A stretch of 54,580 nt of DNA from UMGS1851 sp900555605. Its GTDB lineage: Bacteria; Bacillota; Clostridia; UBA1212; UBA1255. The DNA lies in the NCBI GenBank assembly GCA_902472555.1, contig CABROF010000005.1:1-54580 (forward strand), in the 5' to 3' direction. The position numbers and the translations under genes were made by a program. Under the pieces are notes generated by a model that saw nothing but the letters and a program-made list of their open reading frames with translations, had not been told where the DNA came from and ran no database searches. Shown here in pieces: positions 8,270-16,424 of this stretch; the first letter of the stretch is position 1; each line of letters opens with the position of its first letter.

Positions 8270-9139
8270 TTACAGAGTTCCCATCACTGTAATCACCGTA
8301 ATACCCGGCACCACCGCAATTTCGCCGGTCACGGGATCCTGCGTGAAAGTTGCTTCCGGAACATTCACGCTGAGCGATGAGCCGTCCGCAGGAAGCCGGA
8401 GCGTGCTATTGCTGTAGCTGAAATCTTCCGAGCCGATTGTCAGGCCGTTTACCGTTACGGTAATGGGATTCGGCGCCGGATGGAATGTATCTGAAAGAAC
8501 AACGTCCGTTGCCGCCACATTGCCGTAGTTATACAGCGTAAAGGTATATGTCAGCTGACTGCCGTCTGTTACCGGATTCGGGGACATGGACTTGAAAATC
8601 CGTACATCTGCGTAATCCGCTACGGCAATGGTATTGATATCATACATATTATCTGACATATTGGTTGCGGTCCAGGTCGCCGTGTTGGTGATATAGGAAC
8701 CGGTGTTCAGCGCCGCGCTGTTATTAATCCGCGCATTATAAATAATAATGGCATTTGCGTTTGCCGGCAGCGCATTGATCACAAAGGTAATGGAATTCGC
8801 AGTCACTGACGGATTGATGCCAGACATGTAAATACCATTGATATACAATTGTGCCGCACCGGTATAAGTCAAGGGAGTCACATACGCAGAAGAGCCGACA
8901 GGCAGATAGGAGCCTAAGTTGTCAACGATCGTAACATCATTCAGTACAGATGTGCTGGTATTGCTGGTGGTCAAAATATACGTTACGATGTCACCTGATC
9001 TATAAGTCGACTCTAATGAGGTTTTTCCAACGGTCAAGGGTCCCTGAATCGTGGTAGTTGCAATGTTTGAAGTTGCCGTGCCATATTGGGAACCGTATGC
9101 AAAACTGATTTGCGCTTGATTTGTAATTTGTGTTGCCAA
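8270..9139 (-). CDS. DUF11-repeat protein without signal peptide
   Basis: The 289-residue protein is rich in Thr, Ser, Asn and Ala. It carries two DUF11-type beta-sandwich modules: the first has SGDIVTYILTTSNTSTSVLN with VDNLGSYLPVGSS, the second has DGSQLTYTFTLYNYGNVAAT with LSDTFHPAPNP. Such modules occur in surface and structural proteins of Firmicutes. The N-terminus (ATQITNQAQISFAYG) has no secretion signal and there is no anchor, so a spore-layer or cytoplasmic role is possible. The start is TTG at 9139, supported by AAGGAGAGG seven bases upstream. It stands alone between terminators. Function unknown. Confidence 0.75.
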   Translation of the reverse strand: MATQITNQAQISFAYGSQYGTATSNIATTTIQGPLTVGKTSLESTYRSGDIVTYILTTSNTSTSVLNDVTIVDNLGSYLPVGSSAYVTPLTYTGAAQLYINGIYMSGINPSVTANSITFVINALPANANAIIIYNARINNSAALNTGSYITNTATWTATNMSDNMYDINTIAVADYADVRIFKSMSPNPVTDGSQLTYTFTLYNYGNVAATDVVLSDTFHPAPNPITVTVNGLTIGSEDFSYSNSTLRLPADGSSLSVNVPEATFTQDPVTGEIAVVPGITVITVMGTL

Positions 9140-9279
9140 AGAAACCTCTCCTTTCCGTTCATTGGATACTGATAAGACTTGCCTATGTCACGAGATTCCG
9201 CTTCACAGGCATGCTCACTATAAATATATGCCATACAAAACGGCGAGGTTACCATAATGAAAATGAAATGGTCTCCTGC

Positions 9280-9350
9280 AAAAAAAAAAGCCCGGCACCG
9301 CCGCCGAACCAGGAACCAGCAAGCGCTCCGGACTTTCGCGCCGGGAAGCG
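9280..9350 (-). terminator. Terminator after the sigG-ylmC genes
   Basis: Reading the minus strand, CCCGGCGC pairs with GTGCCGGG (one wobble) across a long G+C-rich loop and is followed by CTTTTTTTTTT. It lies 18 bases past the ylmC stop. Confidence 0.65.
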
Positions 9351-9367
9351 CCGCCCGGCATGCAGGT

Positions 9368-9625
9368 TTATAGAAAGCGTTTCAGGAAACGCTCCTCAAT
9401 GTCGACAATAATCAGATCTTCTCCGATCCGTTTGATTTTCTCATAGGGGATAATCAATTCCTGTTCTTTGCTGCTTCCTCCGAACAGCTTTGCGGTGCCG
9501 GCAACCATAATGGCTTCCAGCCTGCCGTCTTCAAAGTTCACATCTGCATCCGACACATAGCCGAGTCTTCTGCCGTCTGTAAGATTTACCACCTCTTTTT
9601 TATGAAAGGAACTGACTCTTCCCAT
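9368..9625 (-). CDS. ylmC: YlmC/YmxH-family PRC-barrel sporulation protein
   Basis: The 85-residue protein has the PRC-barrel pattern of the YlmC/YmxH family: VVNLTDGRRLGYVSDADVNF, then GRLEAIMV and IPYEKIKRIGEDLIIVDI. The family is conserved in spore formers and is often found behind sigG, as here; its biochemical role is not known. The ATG at 9625 follows GGAGG with normal spacing and begins the conserved region (MGRVSSFHKKEVV); an upstream in-frame start at 9700 lacks this support. It is 120 bases behind sigG and probably read with it or from a late sporulation promoter I could not identify. Confidence 0.85.
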   Translation of the reverse strand: MGRVSSFHKKEVVNLTDGRRLGYVSDADVNFEDGRLEAIMVAGTAKLFGGSSKEQELIIPYEKIKRIGEDLIIVDIEERFLKRFL

Positions 9626-9745
9626 ATTTCCTCCATTCACACATATCATGGGCGCTGCGCCCTTCTTTGATATTTTATGTATCCGTGCGGAAAAATGCAA
9701 CGCCTCTTCCGCACACTGCGTTTTATGCCTTCAGATCAAATATAT

Positions 9746-10519
9746 TCATACATATTTCCGTAAATGTTTGAGTGCTGTCTTTTCTAATCTGGATACCTGC
9801 GCCTGGCTGATTCCGATCTCCTCCGCGACCTCCATCTGGGTCCGCCCTTCAAAAAAGCGCATGTTGATAATCAGCTTTTCTCTGCCATTGAGTTTATCCA
9901 TTGCATCGTTGATTGTCATACTCTGCTCCCACGCGCTGTCATGGTTTTTGTCGTCACGGATTTGATCCATGACGCACAGCGTATCGCCGCCGTCCTGAAA
10001 TACAGGATCAAAAAGAGAAACCGTTTCCTGAATGGAATCCAGCGCCATCACCAGCTCCTCCCGTTCAACTCCCAATTCTTTTGCGATTTCGCTTACGGAG
10101 GGTTCCTTGTTATTCTGGCCGAACAGCCGTTCTCTCACCTGCAGCGCTTTATACGCCATATCCCGCAAAGAACGGCTGACCCGGATCGCATTGTTATCCC
10201 GCAGGTAGCGGCGGATTTCACCGATAATCATGGGAACTGCATACGTAGAAAACTGAACGTCCTGGGTAATATCAAAATTATCGATGGCTTTGATCAAGCC
10301 GATGCAGCCGACCTGAAAAAGATCATCCACCATTTCCCCCCTATTGTTAAAGCGCTGTATTACGCTCAGCACTAAACGCAGATTCCCGTTGATAAATTCC
10401 TCTCTTGCTTTTTCATCCCCCTTTAGAATACGATCAAACAACGCTTTCTTTTCTTCCGCGGACAGCACCGGCAGCTTTGCAGTATTGACCCCACAAATTT
10501 CGACCTTGTTTATTATCAT
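9746..10519 (-). CDS. sigG: RNA polymerase sporulation sigma factor SigG
   Basis: The 257-residue protein is a full-length sigma-70 family member that directs late forespore transcription. Region 2 is seen in NGNLRLVLSVIQRF, DLFQVGCIGLIKAIDNFD and FSTYAVPMIIGEIRRYLRD; region 3 in KEPSVSEIAKELGVE; region 4 in LIINMRFFEGRTQMEVAEEI with the helix-turn-helix GISQAQVSRLEKTALKHLRK. The opening KVEICGVNTAKLPVLS is typical of SigG and lacks the SigE pro-sequence. GGAGG precedes ATG 10519. Position after sigE is the standard arrangement. A sigma-F-like promoter at 10558-10585 would give forespore expression; anti-sigma genes are not in the window. Confidence 0.95.
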   Translation of the reverse strand: MIINKVEICGVNTAKLPVLSAEEKKALFDRILKGDEKAREEFINGNLRLVLSVIQRFNNRGEMVDDLFQVGCIGLIKAIDNFDITQDVQFSTYAVPMIIGEIRRYLRDNNAIRVSRSLRDMAYKALQVRERLFGQNNKEPSVSEIAKELGVEREELVMALDSIQETVSLFDPVFQDGGDTLCVMDQIRDDKNHDSAWEQSMTINDAMDKLNGREKLIINMRFFEGRTQMEVAEEIGISQAQVSRLEKTALKHLRKYV

Positions 10520-10557
10520 AAACTCAAACCTCCGGAAACAGAATAATCAATGTAATG

Positions 10558-10585
10558 ATTATTGCCTCCGCAGGGACATTTATAC
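10558..10585 (-). promoter_or_regulatory. Sigma-F-like promoter ahead of sigG
   Basis: On the minus strand GTATA (10581-10585) is followed after 14 bases by GGCAATAAT (10558-10566), which fits the sigma-F -10 pattern GGNNANANT at every fixed position. Spacing is one or two bases shorter than usual. Sigma-F control of sigG is known in Bacillus. Confidence 0.6.
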
Positions 10586-10607
10586 TGTAAAAACCTGCCA
10601 CACGATT

Positions 10608-11348
10608 TTACACTTCGCCTTTGAGCATTTCTTTTCGCAGACGATTGATGATCCGTTTTTCCAGACGAGATATGTATGACTGTGAGATGCCCAGCATATC
10701 TGCAACCTCTTTTTGTGTTTTCTCCTCCCCGCCTGTCAGGCCGAATCTAAGGTCCATAATTTTTTTCTCCCGCAGACTGAGTTTTTTCAGTGCGGAATTC
10801 AGAAGCTCCTTATCCACCTCTTCATCGATATCTCTGTAAACCACATCATGGTCGCTGCTGAGCACATCGGAAAGCAGCAGTTCATTCCCGTCCCAATCCA
10901 CACGCAGCGGCTCGTCAATGGAAACCTCTGCCTTCTGCCGGCTGCTGCGGCGAAGGTACATTAATATTTCATTTTCAATGCAGCGGGAGGCATACGTTGC
11001 TAATTTGATGTTTTTATTCGGTGCAAATGTATTGATTGCCTTAATCAAGCCGATTGTCCCGATGGAAATCAAATCCTCCACATATACCTTTGTATTTTCA
11101 AATTTTTTTGCAATATACACCACGAGCCGGAGATTTCGCTCAATCAGTACGTTTTTGACATCCATATCCGCATCGTAGTAGTGGTCCAGCAGATACGTCT
11201 CCTCTTCTGCGGAAAGCGGCGGCGGAAGCGTATCCGGTCCGCCGATATAATAGACCTTTTCAGCAGGGGTGTTCTTCTTGATCCCCATAAAGCGAAGAAA
11301 TTTGTACAGCTCCATCGTAAAACGCAGCTTTGTCACAGCAAAACTCAT
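10608..11348 (-). CDS. sigE: RNA polymerase sporulation sigma factor SigE (pro-form)
   Basis: The 246-residue product is pro-sigma-E, the early mother-cell sigma factor. The N-terminus (MSFAVTKLRFTMELYKFLRF) is a basic, amphipathic pro-sequence, and VYYIGGPDTLPPPLS marks the family cleavage region. Region 2 is seen in ERNLRLVVYIAKKFENT, DLISIGTIGLIKAINTF and LATYASRCIENEILMYLRR, region 4 in REKKIMDLRFGL and the helix-turn-helix MLGISQSYISRLEKR. GAGGAG lies before ATG 11348; a start at 11363 would lie on top of that site. It is 27 bases behind spoIIGA, whose product should remove the pro-sequence. Expression likely starts at the Spo0A-type promoter ahead of spoIIGA. Confidence 0.95.
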   Translation of the reverse strand: MSFAVTKLRFTMELYKFLRFMGIKKNTPAEKVYYIGGPDTLPPPLSAEEETYLLDHYYDADMDVKNVLIERNLRLVVYIAKKFENTKVYVEDLISIGTIGLIKAINTFAPNKNIKLATYASRCIENEILMYLRRSSRQKAEVSIDEPLRVDWDGNELLLSDVLSSDHDVVYRDIDEEVDKELLNSALKKLSLREKKIMDLRFGLTGGEEKTQKEVADMLGISQSYISRLEKRIINRLRKEMLKGEV

Positions 11349-11375
11349 ATTCCCACTCCTCATAACAAATTTATT

Positions 11376-12326
11376 TTACGCCGAAGGCTCTGCCAGCAGT
11401 TCCGGTGCAAGCAGTGCGCGATATCGGCTGCCGTCCGATAACTTTTTTGTATACAGGCAAATAATTGCATTCTCCCTTCCCGTGCGGAGGTTCTGCGCTG
11501 CCGCCTCCGCGGTCTCCTGCTCCGGAATACCGCCCTGCAGTATTTTTACAAGGTCTGCCCGGAATCCTGGAAGCACGCCGCTCTCACAGCCCAGTGAGCT
11601 ATACGGGATCAATCGGAAGCGCCGCACCCACTCCGTCTCCTCCAGAACCGTTTCCACTGCATCCAAATCTGCCGCAGAATGATCCTGAAAATATTGACGT
11701 AAACGTTCCGGCAAAAGAGACTGCACCGCGGACAGCTCTACAATCACCACCGGCTCTCCCGTAAAGGGATCCTTCAATTCGTTACCCGTGTCCACGAGCG
11801 CGGGAATCCAGACCCCTTCTCCATTGAACTCGACGTACAGGCTCACCGCGCATTTTTCCAGCATACGCCGATCCTTGATATATCGGACAAAGCTATTTAC
11901 AATAATATATCCGCTTCCTGCCGTGATCAGCAGATAATTCACGGGCGAATTCCAATGAAGGTAGAACGCGCCGCCGGCAAAGGCCGCTTCGCTGCTGGTT
12001 GCTAAAATTACGGCAAAAGCCGCGCCGGCAAATAGAAACGTCACCGTATAAAAACATACCGTGAGCTTCAGAAACGCACGCACGGTCTTCGGATAAAAGG
12101 TTGCCGCGATCATTACCGCTGACAGGATCAGCTTGCCGGCAATCGCCGCGGCATTGTGCTGCGGAATCCACAGCACCGCCACCGCATATGCAGTTCCGAT
12201 GCCGCTGCCCATCAGCAGCTTCCACGGCTTTGTATTTCGTTTGAAAAAACGGGACGTGATATACAAGATCAGGTAATTCATCACCAGATTCTCAAATATC
12301 AGTACATCCAGATATATTTCCGGCAT
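11376..12326 (-). CDS. spoIIGA: Sigma-E processing aspartic protease SpoIIGA
   Basis: The 316-residue membrane protease activates pro-sigma-E at the sporulation septum after a forespore signal. The N-terminal half has about five hydrophobic segments (from IYLDVLIFENLVMNYLILYI to LLITAGSGYIIVNSFV). The C-terminal cytoplasmic half holds the aspartic-protease motif ALVDTGNELKDPFTG, with Asp near residue 178. The ATG at 12326 begins the family-like MPEIYLDVL; ATG 12332 and GTG 12335 are possible alternatives since GGGCGG overlaps them. It is followed directly by sigE. Two Spo0A-like boxes and a TATAAT lie upstream. Confidence 0.93.
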   Translation of the reverse strand: MPEIYLDVLIFENLVMNYLILYITSRFFKRNTKPWKLLMGSGIGTAYAVAVLWIPQHNAAAIAGKLILSAVMIAATFYPKTVRAFLKLTVCFYTVTFLFAGAAFAVILATSSEAAFAGGAFYLHWNSPVNYLLITAGSGYIIVNSFVRYIKDRRMLEKCAVSLYVEFNGEGVWIPALVDTGNELKDPFTGEPVVIVELSAVQSLLPERLRQYFQDHSAADLDAVETVLEETEWVRRFRLIPYSSLGCESGVLPGFRADLVKILQGGIPEQETAEAAAQNLRTGRENAIICLYTKKLSDGSRYRALLAPELLAEPSA

Positions 12327-12382
12327 CCCCATCACCGCCCATTTTTTTGCAGCCTTCAGAACGTTCCGACGGCTACGTTCCT

Positions 12383-12416
12383 ATTATACGAAGCATCGCT
12401 GTCGAAATATGACGAA
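12383..12416 (-). promoter_or_regulatory. spoIIGA promoter with two Spo0A-like boxes
   Basis: The minus strand has TATAAT at 12383-12388. TGTCGAA (12400-12406) and TGACGAA (12410-12416), read on the plus strand, both match the 0A-box pattern TGNCGAA and start exactly 10 bases apart, on one face of the helix. They overlap the place of the -35 element, which itself is poor (CATATT at 17-base spacing), as expected for an activator-dependent promoter. In Bacillus the spoIIG operon is a known Spo0A~P target. Confidence 0.8.
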
Positions 12417-12485
12417 AATTTTCCGAAAAGCAAAAACCTTCCGCTGCCTTCTGCTGCTTATCTACTGGGATAAAACGGAAAATAT

Positions 12486-12520
12486 CAAAAAAACCTGACC
12501 GCTTCCATGCAGTCAGGTTT
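12486..12520 (-). terminator. Terminator of ftsZ
   Basis: AAACCTGAC and GTCAGGTTT form a perfect 9-bp stem with a 12-base loop, followed on the minus strand by more T residues. It separates ftsZ from the spoIIGA promoter. Confidence 0.85.
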
Positions 12521-12565
12521 GAGACCATTCATATTCGTTTATTGTACCGTTAAAGAAAGTTTCCG

Positions 12566-13750
12566 TTATCTGCGCTCGCGCCTCGGATTTCTCAGGAACG
12601 GAGGAATATCGAAATCATCGCTCTCCCGTTTCGGGGCCGCCTGCCGCGGCGGAGCCTGATTGGCCGCGGATGCGGAGTTCTGCACCGGGGCTTGTGCAGG
12701 AGCCGCCTGAGACACCGCAGAAGCTTGTCCGCTGCCGTCAGGCGATACAATCTGCCGTGTCCCAACGGAAAACGCATCCAAAACAAGATCGTCATCATTT
12801 GCAAAGCCTGCTGCGATAACCGTGATCTGCATTTCATCGTTCATATTGTCGCCCGCATCCAAAGAACCGAGAATAATCCGTGCCTCCGGATCAACCGCTT
12901 CGTATACCATATTGGAAACAATGGACATTTCCTGCATACTCAGATTGTCGCCGTAGAAATTGACCAAAACAGATTTTGCTCCGGTAATACTCGTTTCCAG
13001 CAGCGGATTCTGGATCGCCTTCAGCAGTGCTTCCTCAGAACGATTTTTTCCCGACGCTCGTCCGACGCCCATGTGCACTACGCCTTTATTGGACATGGTA
13101 GTCTTTACATCGGCAAAGTCCACATTCATCACGCCGACCTTTGTAATAATGTCGCAGATTCCCTGAACGGAATTGCTCAGCACCTCATCCACAAGCTTAA
13201 AGGCATTGTCCATCGTTACCTTTTCATCGACGATTTTCAAAATGTTATCGTTTGGAATCACAACGAGAGAATCCACGTTTGTTTTTAATTTTTCAATACC
13301 GTTCAGCGCTGTCATGGCTTTGCTCCTGCCTTCAAAGGCAAACGGCTTTGTAACCACGCCTACCGTCAGGATGCCCATGCTTTTGGCAACCTCAGCAACC
13401 ACAGGCGCTGCGCCGGTACCGGTGCCTCCGCCCATGCCCGCAGTGATAAATACCATGTCGCAGCCCTTCATCAGCGCAGTGATCTCATCACGGCTTTCTT
13501 CCGCAGCCTTTTCTCCTACCTCAGGATTTGCGCCTGCGCCTAATCCCCGGGTCAGCTTTTCACCCAACTGTATCTTAACGCCCGCCTTTGACTTCAGCAA
13601 GACATGCTTGTCCGTATTCATTGCTATAAATTCAACGGTATCCATACCGGATTCGATCATCCTGTCAACAGCATTGTTTCCGCCGCCGCCGATGCCGACC
13701 ACTAAAATCTTAGCGTCCTTGCCTTCTTCGTTATCATATTCAATACCCAA
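12566..13750 (-). CDS. ftsZ: Cell division GTPase FtsZ
   Basis: The 394-residue protein polymerises into the Z-ring that organises division at mid-cell and at the sporulation septum. It has ILVVGIGGGGNNAVDRM near the start, the tubulin signature GGGTGTG at about 107-113 and NVDFADVKTTM as T7 loop. A flexible Ala/Gln/Pro linker leads to the C-terminal peptide DDFDIPPFLRN that binds FtsA and other tethers. The start is TTG at 13750, preceded by AAGGGGG; no nearby ATG is in frame. It lies 80 bases behind ftsA and ends in a strong terminator. Confidence 0.97.
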   Translation of the reverse strand: MGIEYDNEEGKDAKILVVGIGGGGNNAVDRMIESGMDTVEFIAMNTDKHVLLKSKAGVKIQLGEKLTRGLGAGANPEVGEKAAEESRDEITALMKGCDMVFITAGMGGGTGTGAAPVVAEVAKSMGILTVGVVTKPFAFEGRSKAMTALNGIEKLKTNVDSLVVIPNDNILKIVDEKVTMDNAFKLVDEVLSNSVQGICDIITKVGVMNVDFADVKTTMSNKGVVHMGVGRASGKNRSEEALLKAIQNPLLETSITGAKSVLVNFYGDNLSMQEMSIVSNMVYEAVDPEARIILGSLDAGDNMNDEMQITVIAAGFANDDDLVLDAFSVGTRQIVSPDGSGQASAVSQAAPAQAPVQNSASAANQAPPRQAAPKRESDDFDIPPFLRNPRRERR

Positions 13751-13830
13751 AGTATGTACCCCCTTAAAGTGACAGCCAAATAAACATTTGCTTTTTAGTA
13801 ATATACATCAAATCGTAAAATTGTGCAATA

Positions 13831-15105
13831 TCATTCTTTAAACTTTGCCAAAAAACTTTTCATTTTATCCAATATGGAAGGCTTTACCTGATTTGCGGAG
13901 GGTCTGCTCTGCGGATCCTGGCTATAATGCTTTTCAATTACAGACTGCCGTCTTCCATAAGGCAGCAGCCCGGAAATATACATCACCATACCGCTGGCAT
14001 ATGTGTAAACCGTCTTCATCCCGGTATATCTGCTGAAATCAATGGGGTACAGTTTTGTTTTGAACGCCTGCTCGCACAGCATGTCCAAGCCTTTGAATTT
14101 TGTAATGCCGTCTCCGGTCAGAATGATACGGTCAATATATTCTGTTTGAATATCATCATCCGCCAGCTGTTTGGCGATTACGGAAAAAAGGCTCTCCAGA
14201 CGAGCCTGCATAATTTCCACGATCTCCGATACCTTGATTACTTCCTGTGTTCCTTTATCCACGGAGAAAACGGCAACATCCACATTATTGGATACCAATT
14301 CGACAGCCGCCAGCGGATAGTCGCGTTTAATCGTTTCTGCCTCATTCGGTGCAATCCCCAGCACCTGCACCAGATCATTCGTAATATGATCTCCGCCAAC
14401 CGGTACCGAATCAATGACATACGGCTTATTTTTGTAATACAGCGTATAATCTGTCATCGTACCGCCCACATCCACCAGCAGAACACTTTTCATATCGCTG
14501 CTTTGTTCCGGAAGCAGTCCCGTCATCGCCAATGCCAGCGGAATAAATCCATCCACACTCAAGCCGGCGGCATTGACACAAGCCGTAAGCTGTTTCATAT
14601 ACTCGTACCGGCCGATCACGACGTCCGCTTCTACCCGCAGAGAATGTGCGGCAAGATTCAGCGGATCATGAACCTGTACTTCATCATTAATAAAATATTT
14701 GACCGGCACAATATCGATTAGCTGCTCATCCTCATATAATTCCACGGAGGCTGCCTTATCCAGCAACGTTCCGATATGGGCGTATGTAATTTCAAGGTCC
14801 TCTTCTCCATCCGATTCCCCGCTGAGACGAATGACGTCCGTATTGTGCATAAGACTGAGATTTGCGCCCTGAATGCTGATATATACGGACTTTACGATGG
14901 TTTCTGTTTGATCTTTTATTTTGCGTACCGCTTTTTTGATAGATTCAACTACTTCTTCTTCGTTTTCAATACCGCATTTTTTCATACCCTTACAGGTCAT
15001 CGCTACTTTTGCTATAATATGCGGAACACCGCTCTCATTTACTTTCGCAACTAAAATCCGTACCCCGGTTGTGCCGATATCCAATACGGCAATGTGTTTC
15101 ACCAC
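13831..15105 (-). CDS. ftsA: Cell division protein FtsA
   Basis: The 424-residue actin-like ATPase tethers FtsZ to the membrane. IAVLDIGTTGVRILVAKV is the first phosphate loop, VLLVDVGGTMTDYTLY the second and IILTGDGITKFKGL the adenosine motif. The SHS2-type insert lies between. The C-terminal helix ILDKMKSFLAKFKE is amphipathic and basic, the expected membrane anchor. GTG at 15105 is chosen because AAGGTGAG is nine bases upstream; GTG 15102 is equally readable, and the ATG at 15147 would add residues not seen in the family. A promoter-like site lies at 15193-15220. ftsZ follows. Confidence 0.92.
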   Translation of the reverse strand: MVKHIAVLDIGTTGVRILVAKVNESGVPHIIAKVAMTCKGMKKCGIENEEEVVESIKKAVRKIKDQTETIVKSVYISIQGANLSLMHNTDVIRLSGESDGEEDLEITYAHIGTLLDKAASVELYEDEQLIDIVPVKYFINDEVQVHDPLNLAAHSLRVEADVVIGRYEYMKQLTACVNAAGLSVDGFIPLALAMTGLLPEQSSDMKSVLLVDVGGTMTDYTLYYKNKPYVIDSVPVGGDHITNDLVQVLGIAPNEAETIKRDYPLAAVELVSNNVDVAVFSVDKGTQEVIKVSEIVEIMQARLESLFSVIAKQLADDDIQTEYIDRIILTGDGITKFKGLDMLCEQAFKTKLYPIDFSRYTGMKTVYTYASGMVMYISGLLPYGRRQSVIEKHYSQDPQSRPSANQVKPSILDKMKSFLAKFKE

Positions 15106-15192
15106 AAAAATCAACTCACCTTCAGCAGTCTGCCTTTTTATATCCAAACAGGTTCAGCAAAATTATTCTTATTAAATTTACAGCACATGCTA

Positions 15193-15220
15193 ATTATACA
15201 TGATGCCGCCAAAAAAACAA
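15193..15220 (-). promoter_or_regulatory. Possible promoter of ftsA-ftsZ
   Basis: The minus strand has TGTATAAT, an extended -10 with TATAAT at 15193-15198, and TTGTTT at 15215-15220 with 16-base spacing. It lies in the 139-base gap between sbp and ftsA. Confidence 0.45.
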
Positions 15221-15244
15221 TACAAAAAAAAACCTTTCCCTTCA

Positions 15245-15595
15245 CTATTCCTTTGATTTCCTTCTGGAATATCTATCCAAAAGAAGTCTGCGCATAGTCG
15301 CAAAGTTTTCAAAAAGTCTCGTGCCAAATGCAAATATTGCCGCCATATAAAGCGGAATTCCCATCTGATCTCCGATAAACGCAAGTGCAACCGCCAAAAA
15401 CGCATTTCCTAAAAAACCGGACAAAAAGATTTTTAATTCAAATCTGCCCTGCAAAGACGATACGCCGCCGCCGAACACAGAATCCAGAGCCGCCAGAATG
15501 CCGACAGCAACATATGTCGCATATTCCGCAGGGATACTGTACGGGACAAAAATCCCCACTAAAATTCCAATGATCAGCCCCAGTATTGGAATCAT
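15245..15595 (-). CDS. sbp: Small basic membrane protein, DUF1290
   Basis: The 116-residue protein is nearly all hydrophobic: three or four membrane segments (IPILGLIIGILVGIFVPYSI, YVAVGILAALDSVFG, IFLSGFLGNAFLAVALAFIG, PLYMAAIFAFGTRLFEN) and a short basic tail RRLLLDRYSRRKSKE. This matches the small basic protein family found between divIB and ftsA in Firmicutes, of unknown function. Its ATG at 15595 overlaps the divIB stop in an ATGA arrangement, so translation is coupled. Identity is strong by both sequence type and place. Confidence 0.88.
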   Translation of the reverse strand: MIPILGLIIGILVGIFVPYSIPAEYATYVAVGILAALDSVFGGGVSSLQGRFELKIFLSGFLGNAFLAVALAFIGDQMGIPLYMAAIFAFGTRLFENFATMRRLLLDRYSRRKSKE

Positions 15596-16380
15596 TCCCG
15601 ATCATTCCTTTCATTCTTTGTAAAAACAGGATATCCGCCGCCCGTAAAGTCCAAAACGCCGTCGGAATCACCGTCGTAACCACTCTGCATAATGCTTTTC
15701 AACTGCGATAGCCGAACCCCGAGATCATCGCCGTCTCCGAATTTAACGGACAGCGACGGTGCACAATACATCCAAATATTATTATAATCACTCAGGTCAA
15801 TAATATCAATATCCGCCAGCATGGAAAGCTGCCGCATGAGATTACAGAGCCTGATTGCCAGATCAATCCCGTCATTCTGCGTTTTTGTCAGCGCATTCCC
15901 GATTTTGTAATCTGTAATTTCCAGCCCCTGCACCACCGGAAGCGCCGGCTTGTCCGCTTCTGTAAATGTGTTCAGCACAACGCCCTCCGAATCAATATAG
16001 AGATAAAAGCCGTGCTGCTCCGCAAGAAAAATCGGAATCCGCTCGGAAACATCAATCCGCAGCGTATTCGGAAACGCATATTTTACCTTTACATCTTTTA
16101 AATACGGAAAAGAAAAGACCAATTCCTCCGCCAATTCCGGCAGCTCAAGGCTCAGCAGACTCGCAGACTGCTTCAGCGTTGTATTTGCTGCAACGGAAAG
16201 GAAACCGTTCTTGCCGAGATAAGGACGGATCTTTGCATAAATTTCCTCTTCCTCGTAACAAGTCAGGGGCGAAAGCACCACCTTTTTCATTGCAAACACA
16301 GGAGAAAGCAGAAACGCAATCACAACGGCTGCCCCTAACAGGCAATAGATCAGGATTCGCTTTTTCTTCTGCTTTGCCAC
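15592..16380 (-). CDS. divIB: Cell division protein DivIB/FtsQ
   Basis: The 262-residue protein has a basic start (MAKQKKKR), one membrane segment (ILIYCLLGAAVVIAFLLSPV) and an external POTRA region (MKKVVLSPLTCYEEEEIYA) followed by a beta domain with LKDVKVKYAFPNTLRIDVSE, the best conserved FtsQ/DivIB stretch. It belongs to the FtsB/DivIC-FtsL divisome subcomplex that controls septal synthesis. Start is GTG at 16380 with AAAGG about eleven bases upstream. It lies between truncated murA and sbp, as in other Firmicutes division clusters. Confidence 0.9.
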   Translation of the reverse strand: MAKQKKKRILIYCLLGAAVVIAFLLSPVFAMKKVVLSPLTCYEEEEIYAKIRPYLGKNGFLSVAANTTLKQSASLLSLELPELAEELVFSFPYLKDVKVKYAFPNTLRIDVSERIPIFLAEQHGFYLYIDSEGVVLNTFTEADKPALPVVQGLEITDYKIGNALTKTQNDGIDLAIRLCNLMRQLSMLADIDIIDLSDYNNIWMYCAPSLSVKFGDGDDLGVRLSQLKSIMQSGYDGDSDGVLDFTGGGYPVFTKNERNDRE

Positions 16381-16424
16381 GCTGAAACACGACCTTTCTC
16401 TTATGTACGAAAGAAATTATAGCA

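Noticed and set aside
12692..14721. Plus-strand frames opposite ftsZ and ftsA (up to 264 codons)
   Set aside because: Antisense shadows of two clearly identified genes; translations show no conserved features.
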